Shown here one piece after another: positions 1 to 12,050 of a stretch of 64,000 nucleotides of DNA. The first letter of the stretch is position 1, and every line of letters begins with the position of its first letter. The notes beneath the pieces are model-generated. The model did not search any database. It was given only the letters and a program-made list of their open reading frames with translations, and was not told where the DNA came from. This DNA is from Isoetes taiwanensis (taxonomy: Eukaryota; Streptophyta; Lycopodiopsida; Isoetales; Isoetaceae): contig JAJEKV010000060.1 in NCBI GenBank assembly GCA_021234155.1, positions 1,700,988 to 1,764,987 on the forward strand, written 5' to 3'. The translations under genes and the position numbers were made by a program.

Positions 1-1700
1 TAATCTCACCCGAGGGGCTGATGTCATGCATGGAGTTGAAATGGCGTGGTATAGAAACGAGGAATATTGCATCATGGGCGAGGTTAAAGCGGGACAAACC
101 ACAAAGATAGGCGCATCAAGCACAAATATTGCAAGAAGAAGCAAAGATGGATGTATCGACTTATGGAAGGGACTCCAAAGGAAAAAGCAAAAGGTTTCAA
201 GACAAAACATGTAATGTACATGAAGTGTTAATTTCGTTGGATACTAATCCTATTACATATAAAGAAGTTGTGACTGGAATATATGCACAAAGGTAGAAAG
301 TTGCCATGAATGACGAAATGGATTTGTTTAGGAGAAATAAAACTTATGGTGTGGTTGAAATGCGCAAAGAAGAAAACGTAGTAGGAAATAAATGGATCTA
401 TCAAATAAAACATGGTGCAGATGGAAAAAATATCAAATACAAGGCAAGGCTTTCCTTAGAAGAAAGGAGTAGATTATGAGGAAACTTTTTTGTCTATTGT
501 CAACTTTGCTAGTATGAAAATGGTCCTAGCAATTGCAAATGCCTTCGACCTAGAACTACATCATGGACATAAGCACATCTTTTCTCCATTCCAAACTTGA
601 TGAGGAAATATTCATGAGACAAGCACCTAGATTCGAGCAGGGAATTAGCTTAGTGTAGAAATTGAATAGGGTTGTCAATGGGTTTTGGAAAGTCACGGAA
701 ACAATGATGTAAGTGCATGGACTAGGCAATAGGATTTTGCAAAGTTGAAAAATAAAGGGAATCTGTATATGTTCAAACAGGGTGAGCAATATTGCATAAT
801 CGCTCTCTACGTAGATGACTGCATTATGGCAGCACCTAACTTGGAGATAATGAATCAGTGGAACATCCAGATCAAAATGATTGATCTGGATGGGCTCACA
901 AAGTTTCTAGGAATAGAAGTCATGAGAGACAGGAAAAATAAAAGACTTGTCCTCAGTCAAGATAAATATATCCAACAAATACTTGACAGATTTCATATGG
1001 CTACTTGTAAAGTGGTTAAGTCTCCCATGGTACCTGGTACAAAATTGTCAAATGAGATTTCTCCTGGATTTCTCCTAAAAGTAGCAAATGGTGCCTTATA
1101 TGGAATTGATTGGATGCTTGATTTATTTAATGCTTGCCGAGGCGATATAACTTTATCGTTAACATGCTCGTGAATGTAAAACAATCAGTATACCTTTGGA
1201 TGGCGACCGAGTCTTGAGGTATCTTAAGAATTTTCAGATCTTGGCATTAGTCGCTCAAACTACTTACAGTTAGAAGGTTTTTGTGATGGAAGACGGTCCA
1301 CCTCTGGCTTTGTAGTGCTTTTAGGAGGAGGCCAGATTTCATGGAAGTGTAAGAAATGGACATCTATAACACTATCTCCTACTCAAGCAGAATTATTATT
1401 GTTACAATGATTACAAAAGAGATAGTTTAGGCAAGAAGATTAATGGTTGAGCTCGGTGTTATCCAAAGAGGTTCTATCATGCATGAATGAACAAAACATA
1501 TATGAGATAGCATTGCATTTTGTAAGAGATATGACAGATAAAGAGCCGATACAGTTACATCATGCCAATTAAGATTTACAATGTTTTGATATCCTGACCA
1601 AGCCTCTAGTGGAAAGGAAGTTTGTATGGTTCAGAAAATAGATTGGTTGCTCAAATAACAGGTTTGCAAATGGAAGTGAACATATGACATGAAAGGAGGA
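1..1700 (+). mobile_element. Degenerate Ty1/copia pol (RT and RNase H), 3' part
   Basis: Reading the + strand with several frame changes gives, in order: the start of a copia reverse transcriptase near 255-480 (TYKEVV, then GNKWIYQIK and YKARL); the RT core at 745-1175 with the catalytic YVDD box (near 805-820), FLGIEVMRDR and the connection YIQQILDRF; and a copia RNase H near 1255-1420 (FCDGRRSTSG, then ISWKCKKW and SPTQAEL). Stop codons and shifts at about 290, 475 and 1170 show the copy is dead. The 5' part (gag, protease, most of integrase) lies outside the window or is not recognisable in bases 1-250. The element runs into a polypurine tract and an LTR at 1701, which fixes its orientation. 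Confidence 0.9.
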
Positions 1701-1723
1701 TGTTGAAATATTCATGTCATATG
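1681..1723. repeat. 13-bp perfect inverted repeat around the copia PPT
   Basis: CATATGACATGAA at 1681-1693 and TTCATGTCATATG at 1711-1723 are exact reverse complements separated by 17 bases. The loop holds the polypurine tract (AGGAGGA) and the first bases of the LTR (TGTTGAAATA). The repeat therefore straddles the internal/LTR boundary of the copia element. Confidence 0.9.
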
Positions 1724-2290
1724 TGATCTTCAGGATATCCACAGGCAATGCATATACTCATTTCTTGCTAGATCCAAAGGGTTGAAATTATTTGCATAGA
1801 GGATATGATGGGCCGCGAATATTTTACTAGGTACAAGCCATCGCGGTAAATGTCAGACGTGGGCATGTTATAGCCAGCCTTAAATGACAAAAATCCGCTA
1901 AGTCCACAAAAGCGTTGTGTAATTTTTTTGCATGGCTATAACATGTCAAAGACACAGATATACCACGGATATGCCCGTGGCTATAACATGACAATGTCCA
2001 TATATACGGCGCTCTAGTACAAAGGGGTAAAACTATGATGGTAGCATCGATATTTATTTTAAGATAGGATTTGATAAAACAAGCGTTGAATAGAAAGAGA
2101 AAACTCACCTTCAAGCAACTAGAAGTTTAGAAATGGATTTAGCGAGATACCTTGAATCAAATCAGTGTCGAGATCAGTCGGAATTAAGAGATCACAAGTC
2201 GTCAGACCATTCGAATGTAACTGAGCTTTGGCTATCAAAGTAGATCGAAGCAAAAGGGAGGATTTGGAGATAGTATTGTTCATTCAACTG
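1701..2290 (+). repeat. Putative 3' LTR of the + strand copia element
   Basis: The LTR start at 1701 (TGTTGAAATATTC) follows directly on a purine tract (GAAAGGAGGA, 1691-1700) and the end of the copia pol region, as expected for a 3' LTR. No second copy is in the window, so the right end is not defined. The end given is a rough guess at where the sequence changes character. A TATA-like stretch occurs near 2000. Confidence 0.5.
1864..1990. repeat. Three copies of a 13-mer, one inverted
   Basis: TGGCTATAACATG occurs at 1933-1945 and 1978-1990, and its exact reverse complement at 1864-1876. The two direct copies are 45 bp apart. They lie inside the putative copia LTR and could be regulatory repeats of the LTR or a small foldback; the sequence alone does not decide. 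Confidence 0.8.
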
Positions 2291-2299
2291 GTGAACAAT

Positions 2300-2639
2300 G
2301 ACCGGGTCAGTACATTATGATTTAAACCATTGAACAAGCAAAGATAAAATGTTATTTGAAGTATATGGTCTAAGTGAAGTTTGCTTGTTGGAATTCATTG
2401 TGTAAGGTGATTTTGAAGTTTTTTTTTTAACCGATCAATTGGATTCGTAATAGCTTGCAATTAATTTATTGTGTTCAATACATTTAGTAGCTTAAGACTG
2501 CTTTATAATCTAGACTCTGTTGGCGGGCAGAATTTACTAGCTTTAAAACACAAATTTGTCTCATCTGACAAACCATGTCCACCAAGCCATCCCCCACACC
2601 ATAAACCCTAGCTCAGTCTATATAGATGTTTTCCTAGCT
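2300..2639. other. AT-rich spacer between two retroelement remnants
   Basis: AT-rich DNA with a poly-T run near 2420 and no open frame or motif that I recognise. It lies between the presumed end of the copia LTR and the 3' UTR of the LINE fragment. Confidence 0.4.
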
Positions 2640-2990
2640 GAGTCTGTTTCTTTATGACATATAAAAATGTAATGCATTAACCATGCCTTCAGACCCTCAG
2701 GTCCATGGCAAAACACACAATCTACAAACAACATTACTAACATCAAATAAGATCTTGTCTTTCAAGTTCATATCCAAATTTATAAAGCTCTTGATGTACA
2801 AAGATATGTTTCAAGAGCGGATGGTGACAAATGTAAGAGATCGTGGAAGTTTGCAGCATTGATCTGGTCCCGGATGTGTTCAAAAGCGGAGCAATCTAGG
2901 AGGGCGTGGTGCTCATCTTTCACCTTTGCCTCTAAACAACAAGGATAGAACCTCAATTCCCAAGGAATTGGAGCAGCGCGATCCATCTCA
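2640..2990 (-). mobile_element. LINE 3' fragment (C-terminal zinc-knuckle-like region)
   Basis: On the - strand, 2990 down to about 2780 encodes a fragment with the C-terminal pattern of plant LINE ORF2 proteins: LRFYPCCLEAKVKDEHHALL, then DCSAFEHIRDQ, that is C-x2-C-like cysteines followed by D-E-x-H-x-L-x2-C. It is followed by a short tail region that resembles a LINE 3' UTR (2640-2780). The open frame continues upstream into an unrelated copia RT segment at about 2990, so the ORF of 117 codons at 2780-3133 is a chimera of two elements. Confidence 0.65.
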
Positions 2991-3660
2991 ATCTTTGAAG
3001 ATATCACTGGCAAACACATCATGATAATCAAACCCTTCCTTTTTACTGAACCCTTTTGCAACCAGCCTTGCTTTGTGCTTAGAAAGAGTACCATCAGCAT
3101 GGTACTTTGTTTTGAATACCCATTTAGCTCCAATTATATTTTTTCGAACTAGTTTAAATTGTACCTTGGTTATGCCAACATGGATAATTAAGTCTTCCCG
3201 ATTACTACAGCCAGTGGTTCTTTCATTGCTTGAACATGATTAACATGATCAATTTCAGCTGATAAGACCTTGGTCATAAGAGCATAGTTACAAGTAACTT
3301 TAGAAGAGCCATCTTCTAAGTAGTCAATAAATTTGTAACTACGCCAATTCTGCATACCTTCTAAGCGAGGAAGATGGGGAATATTGCCTCTGGCTGCGGT
3401 GTAGGAATGGGCATCAAATGAATATGAATCAGACTCATATCCTTCACTATCTTCATACGCAATGGGCTCGTGATATTCCAAAGGGGTTCTGAGCCGCACC
3501 AAACATCTGCACCTTCTGCTCTATTTGCTGCAACAGCGATTTAGATATCGGAGAATCTTTGGAAGAACTTGCAACACTAGGAGTAGCGGCATGTGAAGGG
3601 TTTGCAGCAATGGAAGGTACAGCAGTAGAGGAAATGCCACCGGTATTATGAACCGCCCGC
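2991..3660 (-). mobile_element. Degenerate copia RT N-terminus and linker
   Basis: The - strand from about 3185 to 3000 reads as the start of a copia reverse transcriptase ([33 protein letters not shown], then DYHDVFA). Upstream, 3188-3502 reads as the low-complexity linker that precedes RT in copia polyproteins, with [20 protein letters not shown] and a Ser/Pro-rich stretch up to about 3660. Frame changes separate the blocks. The RT is cut off at about 2990 by the LINE fragment. Confidence 0.8.
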
Positions 3661-4989
3661 CAGAAGACCTGCGGGTTAGGGCTGGCTTGAGTGTCATAGT
3701 TAATATATCAAAAGTGTTGATGATGACGGCATGTCCGGCGTTACTCTCAACGTAAACTAGCTCATATCAGAGATATCAATCATATTATTTAGCACAAGTT
3801 CTATGCACCCACTCGCTTTCTTACGATTCTGTCTCTTTCTAATCTACAATGTACAATATCGGGAATGTACTTACAGTATAAGCCATCTTCCGCGATTAGA
3901 TCGCATATCTAGGTCGCCATATCGATTAAAGCAGAATATCGCGCAAACATATGTAGCAAAATAACGAGGGGTTCGAGGATTTGATATGGATATAAAAATA
4001 TAAAACCATAAGTTAATTACCATGTAGATGTGCATTTAAGCCTTGAAATTATCTTGAGAAAAATAGATAACAAAACTTTCTACATGTAAATTACTGATCA
4101 AAAGATTAGCTGTTGTCACCATGGCGTAAGCATAAGATTAATATTAACGAGAATAAAAACAAAATCCACTACGAGTTGTATTGTACCACCCTTGCGAATT
4201 GTGTTCCAAGAGTACGTACTTATTGCGGTCGATTAAAGTTAAGGGGTGTATAATGACTAAGAAGTTGACATTGCATGGCTGGAGTGCTACATGTACTCCT
4301 TGGCATCCTATTTTTATCCATTTTTCTCTATAAATTAATATTATTTTGCCCTCAGAAGCTGAATGCTTGTCCCATCAGTGACAGAAAATATAGCATACTT
4401 AGTGTGAGAAACTCTTTCTTAGGTCATCCCATGTCTTCCATATGGCTTATGTTGGTAGAGTCCATGAAGTAGAACAGCCAATTTTGGATTTTGAAAGATG
4501 CTTGTGGTGGGAAATTCAACCATGGACTTCTGGCTATCCTCTCGAGCATGTTTGGGATCAAAGATCCTAGATGAAAAGATGCTCTAGGAGATCTTATGAA
4601 CTAAATTCACGTCCAAACTAAGTGGATACCATTGCTTGAACTTGAGCTTGTCTCGGCACATCAACCCTCGATTTTCTTTTCACTATCCATTTCCTTCAGC
4701 GGCTGGCAAAATCTTAGGGCCAAAGTTTTACGACTCAAGTGCACCACCACTATCACCAAAACCCAGGATATGCTTAAAGAGCGCAGGATGGTTTCATCAC
4801 AAACTTCTTTGAATTGCGGATACACCTTCATATACAAAATGAACTATATGGTGTGAGCCTTGGAAGAGCCAGCCATGTACTTTCTATACCGTCTAACATC
4901 TTGCTCGGCTGGTCAGTCTAGACACGCATTGTATTTAGAAATGTTGAGATTCTTCTTTCTTTGTCTTCTCTATTGAGCCAGTCACAGTC
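3661..4989. other. No recognisable gene; position of a lost copia integrase
   Basis: If the blocks at 2991-3660 and 4990-6240 belong to one - strand copia element, the integrase should lie here. I see no HHCC or D,D35E pattern. ORFs at 4275-4472 and 4632-4856 show no family signature. Confidence 0.35.
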
Positions 4990-6240
4990 ATCAGCTCCTG
5001 CATGAAGGACCAACCCCTACTTTTAATGTCATGGGGATGACCTTAATAATGCGTATCTCACGTGATTCAGATGGTTGTTGGGCTCGAGCTTCGACTGTGA
5101 TAGATAAGATTAACTTGTACTTACTTTTAGAGACTACATGCGGCCACATTTCAAGTCCTTGATAGTAGCCTTGAGGCATGCTAGAACCATATTGATTTGA
5201 GGTTGAAGCTGAAATTTGGAAGATGAATATGTCACGAGATCTTGCATACCATAATGACACTGTGTTCGCATACCATGGCGAAACACGTATTTCTCGAGCA
5301 GCCCGACAGCGACAAGTGATGATTCCATGATGCCTTTTTTGTAGGTAGTAGAATCAAATATACAAGCCTTCCTCATTTAAATGACCATTGGCTATAGGGC
5401 CCAAAAAGTTGAAGATCAACAAAATCCACAGGATTTTTATAGAAGGAAGTAGTTTTTATGAAGGGGAATGTAGGCAGTAGCCACATCCAGAATATGCCAG
5501 AAATAGCCATCTTTGATCAAATACTTATGCTAAGTAAGTTCCCAAGTAATCTAAAACCTTTAGAATGGCATCTTTAATTTTTGAGAGAAAAGGCGATTAT
5601 TGGTAAAATAGATAAACCACCTTTTACCTTAGATTGACAAATTGTTTTGTCATACGAATGAAGTGATAAAATCATTAGATTGGCACCTTAAATAGTTGTT
5701 GTAGGAATCCACAAACAAGTATGTAGTTATGGAGATAGATTCTCACAAACATTGAGAGCTGTAATTTTGCCTCCTTCAAATAAACATGGAAAACACTTGA
5801 GCTTTTGGTTTGGCCTCCTTGTGTTTTTAGAGAATGCAGTATCTTTTAGAAGCTTCACAATCCGCTTAACATGGCCCTTTTTACCACGGTAAAAAGCAAG
5901 TGAGGGTTGCTTGGATCAGTTGGAGCACGATTTAGCTTCCTCAGGACAGCTAAAGGAGTACTTGAAGAGAAGTGAGAAGAAAGCCTAGTTCTAGAATAGA
6001 AACTTGCTTCCATTTTGATCATATCTTTTATGATCTTGTTTAGCATCTACAAGTTTGAGCTGAAGTTGATTAGAAAGAGATAGTGATCTTATCTTGGACC
6101 TTATAATGTCAGAGACACTTTGATATTCCGCAGTGAGAACTTTGAGAGCATCTTGGATGAGAACCATCGATAGAGTCGCGCTGACAAACAATTTTTCCTT
6201 CAATGCTTTCCAATTTAACAACGATTATCTACTTTATATT
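4990..6240 (-). mobile_element. Decayed copia gag / GAG-pre-integrase remnants
   Basis: The - strand shows weak copia features in the expected order. About 6220-5990 resembles a gag helix region (IIRSKIRSLSLSNQLQLKL). About 5900-5850 has a degraded zinc-knuckle stretch (KKGHVKR) without its first cysteines. About 5260-5180 resembles the GAG-pre-integrase start (SLWYARSRDIFIFQ, cf. LWHARLGH). Many frame breaks occur. The call rests on order and short motifs only. Confidence 0.4.
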
Positions 6241-7545
6241 AGTGCAAGTTTTCAGCACGAGATTATCCATTTTGGCTGAATACCAAAGTTGTGACCTTCA
6301 CACCTTTGGGCCAAATTCTTATGCGAGGAAAATCAAATCTTTGGGGTAAAAGTTGTATACCCTCGAATATCTCTCACGAAAACACGGACAAATACATGCT
6401 GAGATGATTCAAAACCGCCGGAAATCCCTTTCAAATCATCCCAGTGAACTAGAGGTTTCACTTGGTTGAAAAAGCTTGACTCTCGAACCTTGCATCTAAT
6501 ACATGAAATAGTATGTCAATATCTAACCACAATTGAATAAGGAGTATTTCCAAGGATTGGCATCTATAGCCATTTGTGGTAAAGAATGCGGATGCAAACA
6601 ATTCAAATTGAGCGAGCCAAGAAGGAAGCACGGATGCGGGAAAAGGATTATCAAAAATTATCGCCAGTATTCACATAGTTTAAAAAGAATATTCTAGCTG
6701 ATGTGTATCACATCCAGTAGCAAAATTGACAAAATTTGATTTCAGCAAAAGCGTCAACCAGCCGATTCAAATTGAACTTAGATGGGTCCGAATTCCTCAT
6801 GATCAAACCGAGGGAGGAGGGAGGAAAAAAAAAACTTCGTTCTAATCCCACCTGCTAAGATTCGGCACTCAATTTCCTCCTTGCATTAAGCTCTGGTACC
6901 ATGAAGATATGACTCCCTTCCGCTGCCATCTGTATGCCATCACCCAACCTAACCTTAGGGCCTCAGAAAAAAGAAAAAAAGACTCCAATGCCTCAAACTA
7001 CACATGCCCCGTCGTTTTCCTACCACTTTTGCCATATGAATAATTTCTAATCAATATGTTCCAAACAGCACCCAACGTTATTGCTTAAGACGCAAGTTAA
7101 GATTCAGAAACGACCATTAAACATTCAAATGTAAAACACAAGGATTAACAACTAGACTTCAGCAAAACAATGGAAAACTAATTTTTTAGCCCCATGTTGA
7201 ATGAAATATTAGGGAACAAGCAAACTAAGCTTGGTGAAGTTTTAAAGGCCTGTTCCACTTGAAGAATGAAACTAAATTTGAATACATCTTTACTATGAGG
7301 GCGTTCTTTTGAGCCTAAAATTTTGGTAGGATTCACCACTCTCACACTTGAGCGATTCCACAAAGAAGTGCATATTACAAGCAAAACATGACATATAGTG
7401 AGAAGGCCTCTGGCTCAGCATCCAGCTTATACGCTGGGTCCCTCACCCACTACTTGCTTTGCCTGCAGCATTGCTGGAAGATCCTACACATGCAAGTCTT
7501 TCAAAAACACTTCGTCAGAATTTGAATTGCACATTATTCATTTTG
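6241..7545. other. Intergenic, downstream of NTAN1; no gene seen
   Basis: AT-rich DNA. The - strand ORF at 7178-7384 has no recognisable motif. This segment would contain the NTAN1 3' UTR and polyadenylation site on the - strand. Confidence 0.4.
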
Positions 7546-10500
7546 TTAAAAATCATTTTCTTTATTACCTCGAGGCATTATTCCAATATATTTATGCTCC
7601 ACATCCATGCCATCTAACTGTTGCATCCAACATCCACATTGGGATCTAAAAAAGCGCCTGGGCCTCAGGTGCGGGAATGCTTGCTGCCAATGTTTGTTGT
7701 CGCATATATATTTATACTGCCTGGCTATTCAGTAAAACGTAACTATAAATGCTCAACAAAGTTTCCATACATGGTTACATAGAATATAAAACAGACCTCC
7801 TCATGGTGCTCACGAAACTGTCACTTTCGGCATAAGGTGAAGTAGAACACTTCATAAGGAGTTCCTCATCAGACATGTCCAACACTGCATGTGCATAATA
7901 AACCCAGCGCATTTCCCTGGAAAGGAATTTTTATGTTTAAAAGAGACCATGTAAGATATAAATTGCATAAATGGCATTACTTGCTTCAAGCACCGTCATA
8001 TATAGCAACCACAAAACATATTTTAGGTATTCCATTTAAGTGGCTGAGATAAGTAAAAACAATCAGGGCAGTAGCGTAGGTGTTCTTAATGTGGAGGAAG
8101 GCCCCATGGTTGCTGAGATTGCCTGCCAATCCATCAGGACCACGGGCATCCTCTGTAAGAGTGCTTGGTATAATTTGACCGCAATACGAGTTTCAATCTG
8201 CATGCATGAAAACACTGTCAATGTGAAAACCAAAGTCAAACCAGGTAAGTATAGGAAATAACAGAATTCTGTAATATACGTTGAGCGAGAAAAATGAAGT
8301 AGTTGAGCGGCAATTATACGGACCTGTTGCAGCTAGAACATCACTATTAACATGGGAAATATGATACATTGCCTGAACATAAGATAAATCATGAAAAGAT
8401 GTCTACAAGAAACATTGATCTGGAACAGAGACCTTAATTAAGATGGTCGATTTGCAGTTTGAACTTCAAAATTGTAAGATTATTTAAAGACCACAGTTGC
8501 ATACTAGAAAGAAAGATGGATTCTATGCATCAGCTCTGTTGGCTGGCATTTAAACAAGGAAATTTGGCTGGCTGGCATTTTAACGAGGAAATTTGACATG
8601 AAATGATTGAAGTGTAATGGTGAAATAATTAAATAAAGTGATTAGCATAACCAAAACTTCAAAGGACCCACATACTATGACACGCTAAGTGTCCTTCCTC
8701 AATGCTCTAACGTTACTGCTGCAGTCGTTAGCACCCATTGTAGATAAAGCGGAATAGAATAAAAAGATGTGTCGGCCAGGAACACGTGGCAGTGGCCTGC
8801 ACACAGATATCAACCATCACCAGAAAAGCTTATAAAAGTATACTCATCCTCAAGTCAGGTTCTATTTCTTCCCTTCCTAGTGGGAATCGACCCCCAGAGC
8901 TGTTAAGTTGTAAGGTTGAACACAGCTTCTTCATTGAAGCAAATTATCAAGAGCATCATCTGCTCAAGGGTCTCCTTCCCGAGGAACAAAATTTTGGCAG
9001 AACTCCTCAATATTGGTCTGCCCATTTAGTCCATCTTCAATGTTGCACCCATTTACCATGCCAATTTTTTATTATCTTCATTTTCTCAGCAACAATGTTG
9101 ATATTCTTCATACAGCAATTAAGTAGCAATAGCATCCATGAACAGACAAGCCTATCATGAACAGGGCTATGAAACAAGACACCCTCAAGCTTGAAATGAT
9201 TTGCATAAGGATTTGTTGAACCAACTCTAGCCCTTTGCTCATCATGCGTTACTAGATGAATATCATGACATAGCATACACTATTGATCTTCCAGATGCCT
9301 TCTGAAACAGAGCTTTCATCACGTGTCTTTTGCATTGGGTATGGAATCGTCTAGACCGTAACACGCTGACATCTAGAACCCTTTCATACCCAAGACTGAT
9401 TCTAGCAAATTACACAGCTTATAAGTTACTGTCTCATGCATCGAGATAATCCCCCCGGCAGGAAGAAGAGGATGTTAAGTGTCCTCTTTGATCACGGCGT
9501 AAGAGTGTCCTCTTTGATCACGGCGTAAGAATGTGTGCATCCAAAGCAGCATCCCATAATGTTCATAACCCATTGGATCCTATTGCCACTGAGAATATCC
9601 TGTACAGGGACGTTGCATGCATATTCTCTCCAGTCGAGGACTTGCCCCAAAGACTTACTTGTGAGATGAATTTGTGAAGCTCACACAAGGAATACTTTGT
9701 TCCATCCAATAAAGAATTTCAGGCTCAGAGATCTAGAGTAAAAAACCTACTTTCGAGCTGCATATAATTGTGCCAACTGATAATCATATGCAGAAGGCGG
9801 AACATTTGTGAGTATGTTGGAACCCTGATTGCAGAGTCAGATGCCAAAAGCTTACAGTTACTTTTGCATCTTTTGAGAAGCACCTAGACACGGCCAACAT
9901 TCTCGTCTAAATTTTTATAATCTTTCTCCTTGAAGGTGGTTTCAAGTTTAGGTCACTGCTGCTGCTGCCACCACTGGGAACAAAGCTTTTGCATCTACAA
10001 ACAGCATCTCTTTCAACTCATCTCTTTCAACTAAATCTTTTCAAGCATCTCTTCACTTTCCTGAAATCTTCCCCATTTAGAAAGTAAGAGTAAAATTGAC
10101 ATTAATATAAGTTGACCCCTGGCTCAATGACTCCTTGTGTTGTACCTCTTAATGAGAGTACAAAGGCCCTGCACCAAAGAAGCATATTTTACCAGGCAAA
10201 ACAATTTTCCTCAGATTAAGTTATAGTGCCTTGCAATGATTGCAGTTCATGAATTTCATGAACCACAATTACCCACTTGGAAAATGAAAAACATTACAGG
10301 AATATTTTCAGAAATTATCATGCATTTAATACCTGCTACGATTGCCATAAAAATTTTCTGGTTATAATTTTCACATTGTTTGTTTACCCTAGTGTGACCA
10401 GCATTCGGTATCTGCTTAAATAGAAACTGCTTCAGCTGGAAGAGGAAGACTTACAACAAAACCACGATAGATGGGGCACAAGTGGCCATCATCTCCAACT

Positions 10501-12050
10501 CTAGTATTATGCTCCAATATACAGAATGTTTGAATGCTGAAGTTGTATGGTAGGAGATACAAGGCCTCGACAATTTTCATTGCCATGGGCCATGAGTAAC
10601 CACTTCCAGCACGGTTCTGCAGGTATTCTTTAGGTTCATCTAGGATATTATCTCGGTCAATGCTGTCATCATAGGCCCCAATGAGATGAACCTCCAAAAC
10701 AGTATTTTCATTTGGAATAACGGATTCAACCATTTGTTTCATGCCTTCAAATACACAATCTGGAAAGTCCAGATGTCCAACACTTGTCCTGGGATCGGTT
10801 ATTAACTTCAGTTATAAGTTACTCGTAAGGCATAGACAAAACAAAAGGTCAAATTCATCCATAACATAGTACTCAGGTAGCCAGGGTAACTAGCAATGTG
10901 GAATGTGTCATTCTGCGCTTTCAAAACCTAAAGAGCTAAGGTATACTTCCTTCGTATATTTTTCTAATAAAATATTTTTTCTCTGCAATGTAATCTGATA
11001 TGGCAGTCTTGCTGCCAGGATGTTTTTTGCCATTTGAGCATTCATATTGCAAGCACAACATCATTGATCGACTTGGAATAGAATCTATGAGTGGGCCTGG
11101 CACTAAAAGTTAAAGAACATGTCTCCCTTCGACTCTAATGACTAGCAAACCACTCGGTTTATAATCTCAAATTTTTTTCCAATAGATATTTTACAGCAGG
11201 TAAGAATGCTTACAAGCCCGATTCTGGGTTCCTGAGAGCAAGGCCTACACATGTTGTCATTTCATCTGTCCCAACAACCTGTTCATTACATTAGTACAGA
11301 AGGCAATTCATACCTCGCTACAAGTAAGACAAGCCAAAAGATCAGTTTCAGAGATTATTACCTTCACAGCGTCTGGCTTAGCAGTAGCAAATTCTTTCTG
11401 GAAAACATAGACAAATCTAAGCGGATCTTCAGAAAACCCTGTTCCATCTTTGTGCTCTTTCATACATGATGACTTTATGGTTGATGTAGGCGACCCCTTG
11501 AAATGCATCGTTGACTGCAAAATTGTCTGGTCTTTCAAAAGTCTTCCCAAAAGAGAGGCGACCTGTATAACCATACGAAATCAAAACATAAACCCCCCAA
11601 ATAATCATCTGGATTGAGCAAGAGTTCGAAAAGCCCTGGCTTTAAAAAATATGTGCAAAGGAGTAGAAAGGTGCCCTTTTAACATCCATATTTCCATAAT
11701 TCTACGCATGCAAGCAGCACTAGGTGATAGTAATAATCTTCTTTAGATGGCCATCTAGGTTGGGGATTTAATAGAAGACCAATCTCATGTTGTAGAATGA
11801 AGTCTCCATCAAAATTTTACATAAACTGACTAACATTGCATGAAGCTTGTAAACTCAATTATGTGAGGTTGTCCTGTTACCTATAGACTTCGGGAAGCAT
11901 AGGTTGCGGTCATGGCCGTCCTATAACGACAACGTTGATGTGCAATTGCAAATTTAAAACATATCTATTAGATCGAACCTTAGAAGATGGCTCCTTGGTT
12001 GCATCGGCAAGAAGCTCCTCGCCGATAGAGCTCCCCGCCGCCAAAATCAT
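7546..12050 (-). CDS. NTAN1: Protein N-terminal asparagine amidohydrolase (NTAN1-like)
   Basis: Deamidates N-terminal Asn to Asp, feeding the arginine branch of the N-degron pathway. Exons, - strand, joined by phase: 11979-12050 (start MILAAGSS), 11362-11562, 11214-11278, 10455-10788, a problematic exon near 8090-8197, 7797-7916, and 7546-7720 ending in TAA. All confirmed borders are GT-AG. Family signatures: YVFQKEFATAKPDAVK; VVGTDEMTTCVGLALRNPE, with the catalytic Cys of the family TTC motif; TSVGHLDFPD; EVHLIGAYDD; ILEHNTRVGDD; CPIYRGFV; and near the C-terminus MKCSTSPYAESDSFV followed by HWQQAFPHLRPRRF. The segment at 8167-8180 (GQIIP, then EDARGPDG) fits the family but lies in a different frame from its apparent acceptor at 8197, so either a frameshift or an unseen small exon is involved. 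The YDT block usually found between these parts was not located. Intron 4 is about 2.2 kb. The first exon is weakly conserved and is the least certain. The C-terminus extends beyond the usual end. Confidence 0.85.
8526..8595. repeat. Imperfect tandem repeat, about 30 bp x2
   Basis: The sequence GGCTGGCATTT-AACAAGGAAATTT is followed by a near copy (GGCTGGCATTTT-AACGAGGAAATTT). It lies inside the large NTAN1 intron. Confidence 0.7.
9479..9530. repeat. Perfect 26-bp tandem duplication
   Basis: The unit GTGTCCTCTTTGATCACGG plus CGTAAGA occurs twice without mismatch at 9479-9504 and 9505-9530, inside intron 4 of NTAN1. A perfect duplicate suggests a recent slippage or gap-repair event. Confidence 0.95.

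Noticed and set aside
3960-3990. tRNA B-box-like GGTTCGAGGA
   Set aside because: No A-box, acceptor stem or cloverleaf around it.
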